DNA from: Acetobacterium sp. KB-1
GTDB lineage: Bacteria > Bacillota > Clostridia > Eubacteriales > Eubacteriaceae
Assembly: GCF_003260995.1 (NCBI RefSeq)
Contig: NZ_CP030040.1
Coordinates: 3,596,109 to 3,660,108, forward strand
Reading direction: 5' to 3'
Length of the DNA stretch: 64,000 bases
The notes below the pieces were generated by a model, which was given only the letters and a program-made list of their open reading frames with translations, made no database searches and was not told the DNA's origin. Position numbers and translations under genes: made by a program. Below, one piece after another: positions 1 through 8,575 of the stretch. How positions within the stretch are numbered: position 1 is the first letter of the stretch; every line of letters begins with the position of its first letter.

Positions 1-359
1 GCCTGTTTGCCAGGGGGCGTTTCATAGCGGATTGATGCTTTGGCTAACACTTTTTCGCGATATGGTTTCATGAATTCCCGAAGAATCGTCATTTTCCCCT
101 GGTACCCGTCGGCTGCAATTTCATCAAAAATCACAGCGGCATTGACACAGCCTTCATTCATTCGTTCCAGGATATAATCTTTAAACGGATCAAGCTTTCC
201 TTGCCGAAACTGACGTTTCCGATATGCTGGCGGTTCGTTGTGCTTAAGCCAGTTGCTGACCGTTTTTCGATCAACACCCATTTCTCTGGAAATCTGCATG
301 ATTGACATTCCCTTGTTCTTTAAACATTTGATCATGTAATACTCCTCAATTGTAATCAT
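1..359 (-). CDS. istA: IS21-family transposase IstA, N-terminal part
   Basis: This is the N-terminal part (about 119 residues) of the IS21 transposase, which catalyses transposition together with the ATPase IstB. It opens with a helix-turn-helix segment containing the motifs SIMQISREMGVDRKTVSNWL and PPAYRKR, typical of IstA. The ATG at 359 is preceded by AAGGAGG at normal spacing. The gene runs off the left end of the window, so the DDE catalytic domain is not visible and its integrity cannot be judged. The family call rests on remembered motif patterns and not on an alignment. Confidence 0.8.
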   Translation of the reverse strand, partial: MITIEEYYMIKCLKNKGMSIMQISREMGVDRKTVSNWLKHNEPPAYRKRQFRQGKLDPFKDYILERMNEGCVNAAVIFDEIAADGYQGKMTILREFMKPYREKVLAKASIRYETPPGKQ

Positions 360-442
360 TCGGTTGTCCTCCTTATCTTTAAGAAGAAACATACCGTGTT
401 TTTGGGGAATTTTCAACCGTTTATTATGGGTATTTTAACACC

Positions 443-474
443 GATTTTGACAATTTATCAGTTTGATTTTTACA
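443..474 (-). repeat. IS21 terminal direct repeats
   Basis: On the minus strand two decamers, TGTAAAAATC (474 to 465) and TGTCAAAATC (452 to 443), lie 22 bases apart at the edge of the istA leader. They resemble the multiple terminal repeats bound by IS21 transposases. The outermost TGT probably marks the element boundary. Confidence 0.55.
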
Positions 475-779
475 GAACAAACATATAATAGCTCCTTCAA
501 TACCATCTGCGGTAGTATTCAGTAAGATAGAAGAAATGAATAATTATAATTAATTGTAGCTTTTTTTTTAATGAATCATGTATACTATAATTAAAGTGTA
601 GTTTACTAACGGAAGTATTACAATGAATTCAAATACCAAGAATAAACAATTCGTGTCTGTTTGCTTGGTGATAAAGTCTTTTATTCATACATAAATGGAT
701 GGTTGGTAATTAACTGGAGCAATAACGTTGAGCTGTATGCTAACGAAATATAAAAAACAAGAGGGAGAAAAAGGATAAT
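475..779. other. Intergenic leader of the surface-protein gene
   Basis: These 305 bases contain no convincing gene. An A+T-rich block at 581-591 holds overlapping TATACT and TATAAT hexamers that could be -10 elements, but no good -35 sits at the right distance. The last bases provide a GGGAG ribosome binding site for the gene starting at 780. Confidence 0.4.
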
Positions 780-3700
780 ATGGAAAAGTTATTTAAAAGA
801 AGAATACCCCAATGTTTGTTTATTGTCATCGGCATGTTAATGATTGTTGGAGTGTTACCGCAAACGGCCCAGGCAACAACGAATACCGTATCTGACGGCC
901 AATCATTTGATATCAGTACCTGTGCAGCAGGCGATACAGTTAATGTAGACGCGGGTGCAACGGCAACGCTGATCGGCAGTCAAAATGTTCAAATTTCTTG
1001 TGGCGAGGGTGTCACATTGACGCTTGATTCGGTAACAAGTGACGTCAGTGCCTGTGCCCTCAGCTTTTCAGGCATCGGTAACATCCTGATTATAAATGGA
1101 ACAAATACTCTTAAAAGCGGTTCTAATAAGCCTGGTATCCAAGTGGAAACAGGCACAGAGCTAGAAATAAAAGGAGATGGCATTCTTAATGTAATTGGCG
1201 GAAAATACGCTGCCGGTATCGGCGGCGGTTATCAAGTAACTGGCGGTACTATTTCAATATTGGAGGGGTCAGTCACTGCAACCGGTGGATATGCCGGTTC
1301 CGGTATTGGTGGCGGTGATTACGGAGCTGGCGGTACGTTTACCATATCGGGAGGGTCAGTCACTGCAACCGGTGGATATGCTGGTTCCGGTATCGGTGGC
1401 GGTTATAATGCGGCTGGTGGGACGATTACCATAACCGACGGGTCGGTCACTGCAACCGGCGGAGATGAAGGTGGTGCCGGAATCGGCAGCGGCGATTGGG
1501 AAGACGACGGCAAGCATGGAGATGGCGGAACGATTACCATATCGGGGGGGACGGTCACTGCAACTGGTGGATCTAAAGGTGCCGGTATCGGCGGTGGAAA
1601 TGGTGCAGCTGGCGGTACGATTACCATATCAAATGGTAAGGTTACTGCTACCGGCGGAGATTCTGGTTCAGGTATCGGCGGCGGTAATGGTGGAGCTGGT
1701 GGTGAAATTACCATCGACGACGGAGAGGTTACTGCAATCGGTAAAAAGTATGGTGCCGGGATCGGTGGCGGTAAAAGTGGAGCTGGTGGTGAAATTACCA
1801 TCAACGACGGGACGGTCAAAGCTACCGGTGGAAGTACACCAAGTCTATGGAACGGCGGTGGCGGTGCCGGTATCGGCGGCGGAGCTGGTGCAGTTGGTGG
1901 TACGATTACCATATCAAATGGTAATGTTACTGCAACCGGCGGGGAAAGTGCTGCCGGTATCGGCGGCGGATCTGGTAAAGTTGGCGGTACGATTACCATA
2001 TCAAATGGTAAGGTTACTGCAACCGGCGGTGAATATGGTGCCGGTATCGGCGGCGGATCTGAAGCACAAGGAGGAAAGATTACCATCAACAGTGGCACGG
2101 TCACTGCAAGGGGTGGAGATCTAGGTGCCGGTATCGGCGGTGGCGGTTTTGCTGGACATGGCGGTACGATTACCATCACCGATGGCACGGTCACTGCTAC
2201 CGGTGGAAATGGTTCCGGTGCCTACGGCGGTGGTGCCGGTATCGGTGGCGGTTCAGAGGGAGATAGCGGGACAATCTTAATAAAAGGCGGTAAGGTATTT
2301 TCCGTAGGTAGCGAAGATATTGGCCATGGTACGGGTGGACATGATAATTCATTTTCTTTAAGTGGTGATGCCCTGGTATTTTTAGCACATGATAGCTGTA
2401 CAACTCCCGATACAGAAACCCATACGCATTTTCCAAAATCAGGGCCGCTCTATGGCTTTAGCCTGCCCGGTTGGTCTGATGCTGGCATATATGCACTGGC
2501 TTATACTTTGACTTATTATGACAATGTTGGGTCGGACTCTAAAATCGAAAATGTTCCTCAGGTTGGAACGGCAACACTCGAAGATTCAAGTGTTTTTGAA
2601 AATCCTGGTTACACTTTTAAAGAGTGGAATACAGAAGCAGATGACAGCGGCACATCTTATGCACCAGGCGACAATATTACAATCTCCGATGATTTAACCC
2701 TGTACGCCATCTGGACGCTTGAAACGGCAGCAATGGTCGACAGCATCAGCCCAGCTAACAGTGATGCACCACTTGACGGCAATGTGGTCATTACTTTTAA
2801 CAACGATAATATGGATACCACCGTAACCGGCACGGTTACGATTAACGGCACACCCCTCAGTGGAGGAGTTTGGTCAAACGGTAGTCGGACCTATACTATT
2901 CCCTATTCCAGCTTAGCCTATTATCAAAGCTATACCATAGACATTTCCGGATTTAAAAACACTGATTATATAACTATGGAAGCTGCCACTGCCTCCTTTA
3001 CCACAGAAGCACCGGCTGATCTTTTAAGTCTTACCGTTAATTCGGGCAGTCTAAGCCCTGCCTTTGATACGAATACAGCCGCCTACAGAGTGGACGCCAC
3101 CGACATTGACATCATCGGCATTACTGCCCAGACCCTTGACCCTGGAGCCAGCCTGACCATTAACGGCGTGGAAGCAACTTCAGGTAGCGAAACAAGTGTA
3201 AGCCTCATTAACGGCGCTAATATGATTCCGGTTGTTATAACTGCCCAGGACGGTAAGTCGAAAGCCTATATTATTTCAGTTTCTAACTCTGTTAACGAAA
3301 TAATCAATGATGCCGATTTGACCAGCCTGTCACTTAACGCTGGCTCATTAAGTCCGGGCTTTGACCCAGGAACCACCACTTACTACGCCAGTGTGGACAG
3401 TGATGTGGATACGATCGAGCTGACCGCATCAGCCTTCGACGAAAATGCCGTCATGCTTTTAAACGGCGCTATTTTAAACCAGGGAGGTTCACAGACAATT
3501 CCACTTTCTCTCGGGGATAATGAAGTTAAGCTTATGGTCGTTGCCCAGGACGCCAGTACAAAAAACTATAGCCTGACCATCTATCGTGATGACAATGAGG
3601 AAATTAGCTGCAGTTATCAGACCCATGTTGAGAATATCGGCTGGCAGGGTTTTGTATCCGAGGGTGAGATCAGCGGAACTGAAGGACAGGGTCTGAGGCT

Positions 3701-4055
3701 TGAAGGGATAAAAATAGAACTTGAAGACCAGGTAAATCTTGGCGTTGAATATTCAACCTATGTGGAAAATATTGGCTGGCAGGATTTTGCAGCCGATGGC
3801 GCGATGAGCGGAACCCAAGGACAAGCACTGCGACTGGAAGCGATCAAAATTAATCTGACCGGCGAAGATGCCGGCCAATATGACATTTACTATCAGGTCC
3901 ATGCTCAAAATTTCGGCTGGCTGGATTGGGCCAAAAATGGAGAAGCAGCCGGAACAGCTGGGTTTGGCTATCGGCTGGAAGGGATCAAAATTATGGTTGT
4001 CCCTAAAGGTGAATCAGCACTAGGCGACACACATGAATCATTTGTAGAGAGTTAA
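780..4055 (+). CDS. Secreted glycine-rich repeat protein with Ig-like, cadherin-like and ChW repeats
   Basis: A probable extracellular, wall-associated protein of 1091 residues. Residues 1-32 form a signal peptide (basic KRR, hydrophobic core, AQA before the cut). Residues of roughly 140-500 are about thirteen tandem copies of a 27-29 residue unit, GGTITI-x-GG-x-VTATGG-x-GAGIGGG. Then come an InlB-type B repeat (about 575-645, ending LTLYAIWT), an SbsA-like Ig domain (650-740), two cadherin-like beta-sandwich domains (745-935) and three C-terminal Clostridial hydrophobic repeats (940-1075) with the signature GW...G...GT.GQ..RLE.I.I. The ATG at 780 follows GGGAGAAAAAGG. Similar ChW units recur in the gene at 8576. 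Function is probably carbohydrate or surface binding; no enzymatic domain is seen. Confidence 0.8.
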   Translation: MEKLFKRRIPQCLFIVIGMLMIVGVLPQTAQATTNTVSDGQSFDISTCAAGDTVNVDAGATATLIGSQNVQISCGEGVTLTLDSVTSDVSACALSFSGIGNILIINGTNTLKSGSNKPGIQVETGTELEIKGDGILNVIGGKYAAGIGGGYQVTGGTISILEGSVTATGGYAGSGIGGGDYGAGGTFTISGGSVTATGGYAGSGIGGGYNAAGGTITITDGSVTATGGDEGGAGIGSGDWEDDGKHGDGGTITISGGTVTATGGSKGAGIGGGNGAAGGTITISNGKVTATGGDSGSGIGGGNGGAGGEITIDDGEVTAIGKKYGAGIGGGKSGAGGEITINDGTVKATGGSTPSLWNGGGGAGIGGGAGAVGGTITISNGNVTATGGESAAGIGGGSGKVGGTITISNGKVTATGGEYGAGIGGGSEAQGGKITINSGTVTARGGDLGAGIGGGGFAGHGGTITITDGTVTATGGNGSGAYGGGAGIGGGSEGDSGTILIKGGKVFSVGSEDIGHGTGGHDNSFSLSGDALVFLAHDSCTTPDTETHTHFPKSGPLYGFSLPGWSDAGIYALAYTLTYYDNVGSDSKIENVPQVGTATLEDSSVFENPGYTFKEWNTEADDSGTSYAPGDNITISDDLTLYAIWTLETAAMVDSISPANSDAPLDGNVVITFNNDNMDTTVTGTVTINGTPLSGGVWSNGSRTYTIPYSSLAYYQSYTIDISGFKNTDYITMEAATASFTTEAPADLLSLTVNSGSLSPAFDTNTAAYRVDATDIDIIGITAQTLDPGASLTINGVEATSGSETSVSLINGANMIPVVITAQDGKSKAYIISVSNSVNEIINDADLTSLSLNAGSLSPGFDPGTTTYYASVDSDVDTIELTASAFDENAVMLLNGAILNQGGSQTIPLSLGDNEVKLMVVAQDASTKNYSLTIYRDDNEEISCSYQTHVENIGWQGFVSEGEISGTEGQGLRLEGIKIELEDQVNLGVEYSTYVENIGWQDFAADGAMSGTQGQALRLEAIKINLTGEDAGQYDIYYQVHAQNFGWLDWAKNGEAAGTAGFGYRLEGIKIMVVPKGESALGDTHESFVES
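1196..2280 (+). repeat. Tandem coding repeats of about 81-90 bp
   Basis: Within the surface-protein gene, near-identical blocks recur with a period of 27-30 codons. For example GGTACGATTACCATATCAAA occurs at about 1613, 1898 and 1985, each followed by GTTACTGC and a GCCGGTATCGGCGG block. Such close DNA identity between units implies recent expansion or conversion and makes copy-number variation between strains likely. Confidence 0.85.
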
Positions 4056-4452
4056 TAAGTCTATAAAAAATTTATTTTTGTTTTGTAATCAGCCATCAGA
4101 TATTTTAGAAACTGGGAAATAAGTTTTTATTTTTTAAAATTATTAGCATTAAGTCTATTTTTGGTAGTCATTACTTAACTTTATTTTGATTGATGCATCA
4201 TTATCAGCTTTCATAGGATAAAGAGAAGGAGTCGTGATTAGATCAAAAAAATATAGAATCGTCAATATAAAAATTTACCACTTAGAAAATAGTTTTATAA
4301 ACAAAGACCTTATGTCTAAAATGATTTATATCAATTGTCACCTTGAACCGTTACGGGTCACCTCCACCAAGCAAAGTGACAAAATTTCAAGGTTTTAATC
4401 AAATTCTCTTACGTTTTTCCGATTACGGTTAATGAATAGAACATTCAGCATA
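4056..4452. other. Intergenic region with repeat A
   Basis: No gene is apparent. Bases of about 4305-4362 form a repeat (GTCTAAAATGATTTATATCA, then ATTGTCACC, ending CACCTCCA) that recurs at 17866-17930, again just upstream of an AbiEi gene. The repeat ends in a CTCCA like the tRNA-derived scars at 6094 and 20700 but is too degenerate to call as one. Confidence 0.5.
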
Positions 4453-4494
4453 TTTACTTTCGTACTAATAATGTTTATAATATTAGTATGAAAG
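4453..4494 (+). promoter_or_regulatory. abiE promoter with overlapping inverted-repeat operator
   Basis: A -35 TTTACT (4453-4458) and -10 TATAAT (4476-4481) are separated by 17 bases. The 14-base arms CTTTCGTACTAATA (4457-4470) and TATTAGTATGAAAG (4481-4494) form an inverted repeat with one mismatch that covers the spacer, the -10 and the start point. AbiEi antitoxins are known to repress their own operon by binding inverted repeats, so this is the likely autoregulatory operator. The same arrangement occurs at 18164-18205. Confidence 0.7.
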
Positions 4495-4505
4495 GAAGTG
4501 GAATC

Positions 4506-5099
4506 GTGGACCGATACGAACAGCTGGATAAATTGATAGCCGATCATGACGGCATTGTTCAAACTTCGCAGGTTGTTGCCGAAGGAATTTCCAAACCTGT
4601 ATTTTATGATTATATTAAAGAGAAAAAACTGGAACAGGTGGCCCATGGCGTCTATGCTTCAGCGGATGCCTGGATCGATACGCTGTATCTGATACATCTT
4701 CGCAGTAAACAAGCTGTCTTTTCGCATGAAACCGCTTTGTTTCTTCATGATTTGACGGACCGGGAACCAGCTCCCTATTCGATAACAGTTAAGACTGGCT
4801 ATAATCCCAACCGGCTGAAAGCCGATGGAGTCCAGGTTTATACGGTTAAGCCCGAGCTTCATGGAGTAGGCTGCACAACTGCTCAGACGTCCTTTGGACA
4901 TACGGTTCCGGTTTATGATATGGAAAGAACCATCTGTGATCTGATCCGCAGTCGCAAAGGGGTTGAAATCCAGACCTTTCAAGACGCAATAAAGCAATAT
5001 GTCCGATGCAAAGATAAGAATTTGCGAACATTAATGCAGTATGCATCCCTGTTTCGGGTTGAAAAAATTTTGCGACAATATCTGGAGGTACTATTATGA
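4506..5099 (+). CDS. abiEi: Type IV toxin-antitoxin antitoxin AbiEi
   Basis: Antitoxin and transcriptional autorepressor of the AbiE abortive-infection system. It neutralises the nucleotidyltransferase toxin encoded next to it. The 197-residue product has an N-terminal winged-helix part (DRYEQLDKLIADHDGIVQTS, then ISKPVFYDYIKEKKLEQVAHGVYA) and the AbiEi central motif MERTICDLIRSRKG near residue 145. I prefer the GTG at 4506 over the ATG at 4488: AAAGGAAG lies just before the GTG, and the ATG falls at the predicted transcription start. The stop overlaps the toxin ATG (ATGA at 5096-5099). From about residue 12 to 150 it is essentially identical to the copy at 18217. Confidence 0.85.
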   Translation: MDRYEQLDKLIADHDGIVQTSQVVAEGISKPVFYDYIKEKKLEQVAHGVYASADAWIDTLYLIHLRSKQAVFSHETALFLHDLTDREPAPYSITVKTGYNPNRLKADGVQVYTVKPELHGVGCTTAQTSFGHTVPVYDMERTICDLIRSRKGVEIQTFQDAIKQYVRCKDKNLRTLMQYASLFRVEKILRQYLEVLL

Positions 5100-5951
5100 T
5101 CAAGACATCAAAACAACTGAAGGATTTGATCCGTAATCTATCAAAAAAAAAAAGCAGCGGATGCCCAGATGCTGATGCGACATTATATGATGGAACGATT
5201 TCTGGAGCGAATTTCTCTTTCTGAATATAAAGATCGATTCATTTTGAAGGGGGGAATTCTAGTAACGGCGATGATCGGGTTAAACGCACGATCGACCATG
5301 GATTTGGATGCCACGGTAAAAGGAATCAATGTGAAGGCTGATGACGTTGAGCAGATAGTTACTTCGATTGCCTCGGTTCCTTTGGACGATGGTGTATCTT
5401 TTTATATCAAGAGCATTGGTGAGATAATGGATGAAGCCGAGTATCCGGGGATCAGGGTTAGTATCGAGACAAAGTTTGATGGCGTGATCACACCATTTAA
5501 GGTGGATATTTCCACAGGTGATATTATTACCCCTAAAGAAATTCGGTATCAACTCAAGCTGATGTTGGAAGAACGTGCAATTGATATCTGGGCTTACAAT
5601 CTGGAGTCGATTCTGGTCGAAAAGTTGGAAACCATTATTTCCCGCAATACCACCAATACCCGCATGAGAGATTTTTATGACATCCACAGCCTGCTTCAAT
5701 TATATGGTGAAAACATGAATCCTACAGTTTTCAATCAGGCGCTGATGGCAACTGCGAACAAGCGTGGTACAGAGCATTATTTAACCGATATGCTATTGAT
5801 CGTTGATGAAGTGGAAAATAGCAGTGTCATGGAAAATCTTTGCCTGGCTTATCAAAAGAAATTTTCTTATGCATCGGAAATTACCTGGAAGACAATCATG
5901 GAATCCGTCCGCAACTGCATGGGGTTGATCAGAATAGAGGTCAGACATTAG
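5096..5951 (+). pseudogene. abiEii: AbiEii nucleotidyltransferase toxin, frameshifted
   Basis: Toxin partner of AbiEi, of the nucleotidyltransferase (DUF1814) family. Translation should start at ATG 5096 (MIKTSKQLKDLIRNLSKK), but a run of eleven A at 5143-5153 shifts the frame, which stops about 13 codons later. Removing one A joins it to the long frame (5154-5951) with FILKGGILV, the nucleotidyltransferase DLDATV motif, SILVEKLETIISR and TRMRDFYDIHSL, all expected of AbiEii. As sequenced only a truncated peptide or an internally started protein (ATG 5169) can be made. Sequencing error, replication slippage, phase variation and transcriptional slippage are all possible at such a tract. Confidence 0.8.
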
Positions 5952-6024
5952 TTATTTAATGGTGCATTCGTTTTCTAAAGTTTAATAAATGAAAGTGGTA
6001 ATTCATGTACAAGTATAAACATTC

Positions 6025-6166
6025 GAAAAAAAGAGTAAAACGTGTCGTAAACATGTCGCATATCACACATAAATGTCTATTTTAAGCCATTTACCTACTG
6101 TTTCGTAATCAGTAGGTCGGGGGTTTGATTTCCCCCGCTAGCTCCAGTAAGAAATAATATTTAGTT
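6025..6166 (+). repeat. tRNA-Thr(CGU) 3'-half scar, copy 1
   Basis: Bases 6094-6146 match the 3' half of a tRNA: anticodon arm with loop TTCGTAA (anticodon CGT), variable loop AGGTC, T arm around TTTGATT, acceptor strand CGCTAGC, discriminator T and CCA. No 5' half precedes it. Instead, 6025-6090 carries a block with GTGTCGTAAACATGTCGCAT that also precedes copies 2 and 4. Such 3' halves are left when elements integrate into tRNA genes. The gap 5952-6371 otherwise holds only the terminator and ISL3 end listed below. Confidence 0.7.
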
Positions 6167-6198
6167 AAAAGAATGGCTTTAATTAGCGATTCTTTTTT
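6167..6198 (+). terminator. Terminator attached to scar copy 1
   Basis: AAAAGAAT (6167-6174) pairs with ATTCTTTT (6189-6196), extended by GC/GC inside, and is followed by a T tract. It corresponds in position to the hairpins after scar copies 2, 3 and 4, so it is probably the original tRNA terminator carried along. Confidence 0.7.
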
Positions 6199-6332
6199 AT
6201 TTTTTTGATTTTACTCTTCACCTAAAAGTATGACCGATTGATAAAAATCTAAAAACTCTGTAAGCGCATAAATACAAGGTGCCACAAAAAATAAAAAAGA
6301 ACCGGAGCTAACTGGATATTACGGGGTGGCGG

Positions 6333-6359
6333 GGTTCTTCCGCAAAAACCCGTCTATTA
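6333..6359 (+). repeat. Solo ISL3-family terminal repeat
   Basis: GGTTCTTCCGCAAAAACCCG followed by TCTATTA matches the left end of the ISL3-type element at 16523 almost base for base. No transposase or right end is found nearby; the group II intron starts 12 bases further on. It is probably a decayed element end. Confidence 0.6.
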
Positions 6360-6926
6360 GTAAGCGATTCAGTGTGTCATGAAGGATTCAGGAAAGTGGA
6401 AAGGAGGGAAAGTAGAAAATCTGAATTCTTGCTTTATAAGAGATGAGAGCAGGCCTCTCGAAATCAACATTCAGGTGTGGGTTTCAAACCACCTTTGGGT
6501 GCTATAACCAAAAGTTATGGTGCTGAGCGCAAACGGAAAAGGCTGAATAATCAGTCAGGTGTGTGCCATGTAGCTGAACGAAAGTGAAGAGACCGAAGAA
6601 GCATCGTTAATACTAAAATGCAGTCAAAACCAACCGTTTTGAGACATAGTTGGGATTAATCTAACGGAAACCTGATTACTGGTCAGATGGCTGCCGGTGT
6701 ATAGCTTCAGGAGCATGGCATAGGCTCTTATAAGGAACAGAATAATCCTGAATGATAATGCTAAGCGAAAAATCCAAGCAGCAAAATGACAAGGATGAAA
6801 GTAGCGATGAATCATTCAGGTGCGGAAGAATTCGTAGTAGTGATGAAATTCCTGTAATGGGAAGGGAGCGAAGGGATTCTGTTATCTATACTTCAAAAAT
6901 AGAACAACCGGAAATGGGAGGATTTT

Positions 6927-8171
6927 AGGCAAGAAGGAAAGTCGTTTCAAATTTCAAAATATCAAATATTACAGGCCTACAAATGTGTAAAAGCAAATAA
7001 AGGGGCAGGTGGGATTGATGGAATCAATTTCGAAAAATATGAAAAAGATCTGAAGAACAATCTTTATAAATTGTGGAACAGAATGTCTTCTGGCAGCTAT
7101 TTTCAAAAGCCAGTAAAAGGTGCGGAAATACCAAAGAGAAATGGGGAAATGCGGCTATTGGGAATTCCGACGAATGAAGACCGCATTGCACAAATGGTTG
7201 TACGGTTGACGTTTGAACCCATCGTAGAACCCATATTCTATGATAACTCGTTTGGTTATCGACCAAACCGTTCTTCAATCAATGCAGTTGCCATAACACG
7301 TGAACGCTGTTGGAAAATGCCATGGCTGATTGAGTTTGATATTGTAGGACTTTTTGATAATATTGATCACACAAAGATGATGAAAGCAGTAAAATGGCAT
7401 ACCGATGAAAAGTGGGTCATTCTTTATATTGAGAGATTTCTTAAGGCACCAATAGTGATGAACGATGGAGAATTAAGAGAAAGGTCATTGGGTACATCGC
7501 AAGGTGGTGTTATTAGCCCGGTTCTTGCAAATCTGTTTATGCACTATGCATTCGACACATGGATTAGTAGAAAATATCCTCAAAATCCATGGGTGTGTTA
7601 TGCTGATGATGGTGTCATACACTGTCAAAGCGAACAGGAAGCATTCAATTTGTTGGAATACCTAAAGAAAAGAATGTTAGAGTGCGGTTTGGAAATCCAT
7701 CCGTATAAAACGAAAATAGTTTACGGCCGAAGTGATCGTTATAATAAACGATATGAAAATGAATCGTTTGATTTTCTGGGTTATACGTTTAGAAGAAGAT
7801 CTGTCAAAAGCAAAAATGGAAATTTCTTCAATGCCTTTTCTCCAGCGGTAAGTAAAAGTTCTGCGCAGAACTTCAGAGATAAAATCCGAAAAATAAGAAA
7901 ATCATGCAAAACAAGTTCACTGGAATCACTGGCTGAAAAGTTAAATTCGATTATTTGAGGATGGATGAATTATTTCACAAAATTCTGTTCCAGAGAAGCA
8001 CGAAAAGAAATTGATTATGTAAATAAGACACTCGTACAGTGGTTAAAGAGAAAATATAAAACAGTCAAGAAAAGCAAAAGAAAAGCCTGGCGAATGTTAG
8101 TGCATTTAGCCAATTCAAAAACTAAACTCTTTTATCATTGGGAGGAGGGTATCAAACCAACGATTGGATAA
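6927..8171 (+). pseudogene. ltrA: Group II intron reverse transcriptase/maturase
   Basis: Reverse transcriptase that splices and mobilises the intron. RT motifs are clear: KANKGAGGIDG, EIPKRNGEMRLLGIPT, FGYRPNRSS, LIEFDIVGLFDNIDH, GTSQGGVISPVLANLFMHYAFD, the catalytic YADD (VCYADDGVIHC) and SFDFLGYTF. An in-frame TGA at 7956-7958 stands where the maturase region normally reads RGW (CGA to TGA). It separates residues up to LNSII from GWMNYFTKFC. The reading frame opens without ATG: GGGAGG is followed five bases later by AGG at 6927, which looks like a mutated ATG. Translation from ATG 7071 would lose the first RT block. The enzyme is therefore very probably inactive. Confidence 0.8.
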
Positions 8172-8174
8172 CAA

Positions 8175-8208
8175 GAGCCGTATGACGCGAGAGTGTCACG
8201 TACGGTTC
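8175..8208 (+). ncRNA. Group II intron domain V
   Basis: A 34-base hairpin, GAGCCGTA paired with TACGGTTC with a GCGAGAGTG apical part, matches the catalytic domain V of group II introns. It lies three bases after the maturase stop, as expected. Confidence 0.85.
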
Positions 8209-8248
8209 TGTGAGAGACTTGGGGTGAAATCCCCCTTGCCTACTCGAC

Positions 8249-8575
8249 AAAGAGGGCGTAGTGTAAAACAGGTCGAATTATTGTAGACTAACCTGAAAGA
8301 ACGAACGTTCAGGAGGTTAAGGATACAATGGACGAAACAAAATAATGCTATGGTGTCATTTCAGAAAATCACTAACAATAAAAGTCGGTAATAACGGTCA
8401 TTAAATGCGGATCAAAAATATTGTCAGTAAAATTGACATATTAAATATTCATATGTTAATCTATAAACATAGGTATCTTTGCGTTCAGGATATGGAATTT
8501 GAGAAGTTAAAATAGGTTGTTTGAATTCGATGATTTCATACAAATGCCAAAATTTAAGTGATTGGAGAAATTCTC
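8249..8575. other. Region between intron and BspA-like gene
   Basis: No real gene is visible. A strong AGGAGG at about 8312 precedes a five-codon frame (ATG GAC GAA ACA AAA TAA), possibly the beheaded start of a lost gene. CCTGAA and TTCAGG at about 8290-8313 form a short inverted repeat. GGAG before 8576 serves the next gene. Confidence 0.35.

Larger units (their letters stand above)
1..474 (-). mobile_element. One end of an IS21-family insertion sequence
   Basis: The segment holds the 5' part of an istA-type transposase gene reading out of the left edge, preceded by what looks like the element terminus. Read on the minus strand the end begins with TGT at 474 and carries two direct repeats of the form TGT(A/C)AAAATC, starting at 474 and 452. 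Repeated subterminal blocks of this kind are typical of IS21-family ends. The other end and istB lie outside the window, so the target duplication cannot be checked. Confidence 0.7.
6372..8248 (+). mobile_element. Group II intron (about 1.88 kb), ORF inactivated
   Basis: A retroelement made of a structured RNA and a reverse transcriptase/maturase gene. A GTGTG matching the 5' consensus GUGYG is at 6372, the open reading frame sits in the domain IV position, a canonical 34-base domain V lies at 8175-8208, and a domain VI-like hairpin ends in TACTCGAC at 8248. The boundaries are inferred from consensus ends. The intron lies just downstream of a solo ISL3 end and upstream of the BspA-like gene. 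Because the maturase is broken, mobility would need an enzyme acting in trans. Confidence 0.75.

Noticed and set aside
1403-2194. A 263-codon proline-rich open frame on the minus strand opposite the repeat region.
   Set aside because: It is the mirror of the glycine-rich tandem repeats; it has no ribosome binding site and only reflects codon bias and repetition.
1196-2280. Regularly spaced repeats that could suggest a CRISPR array.
   Set aside because: The units are contiguous codons of one reading frame, repeats and 'spacers' are both conserved, and no cas genes are present.
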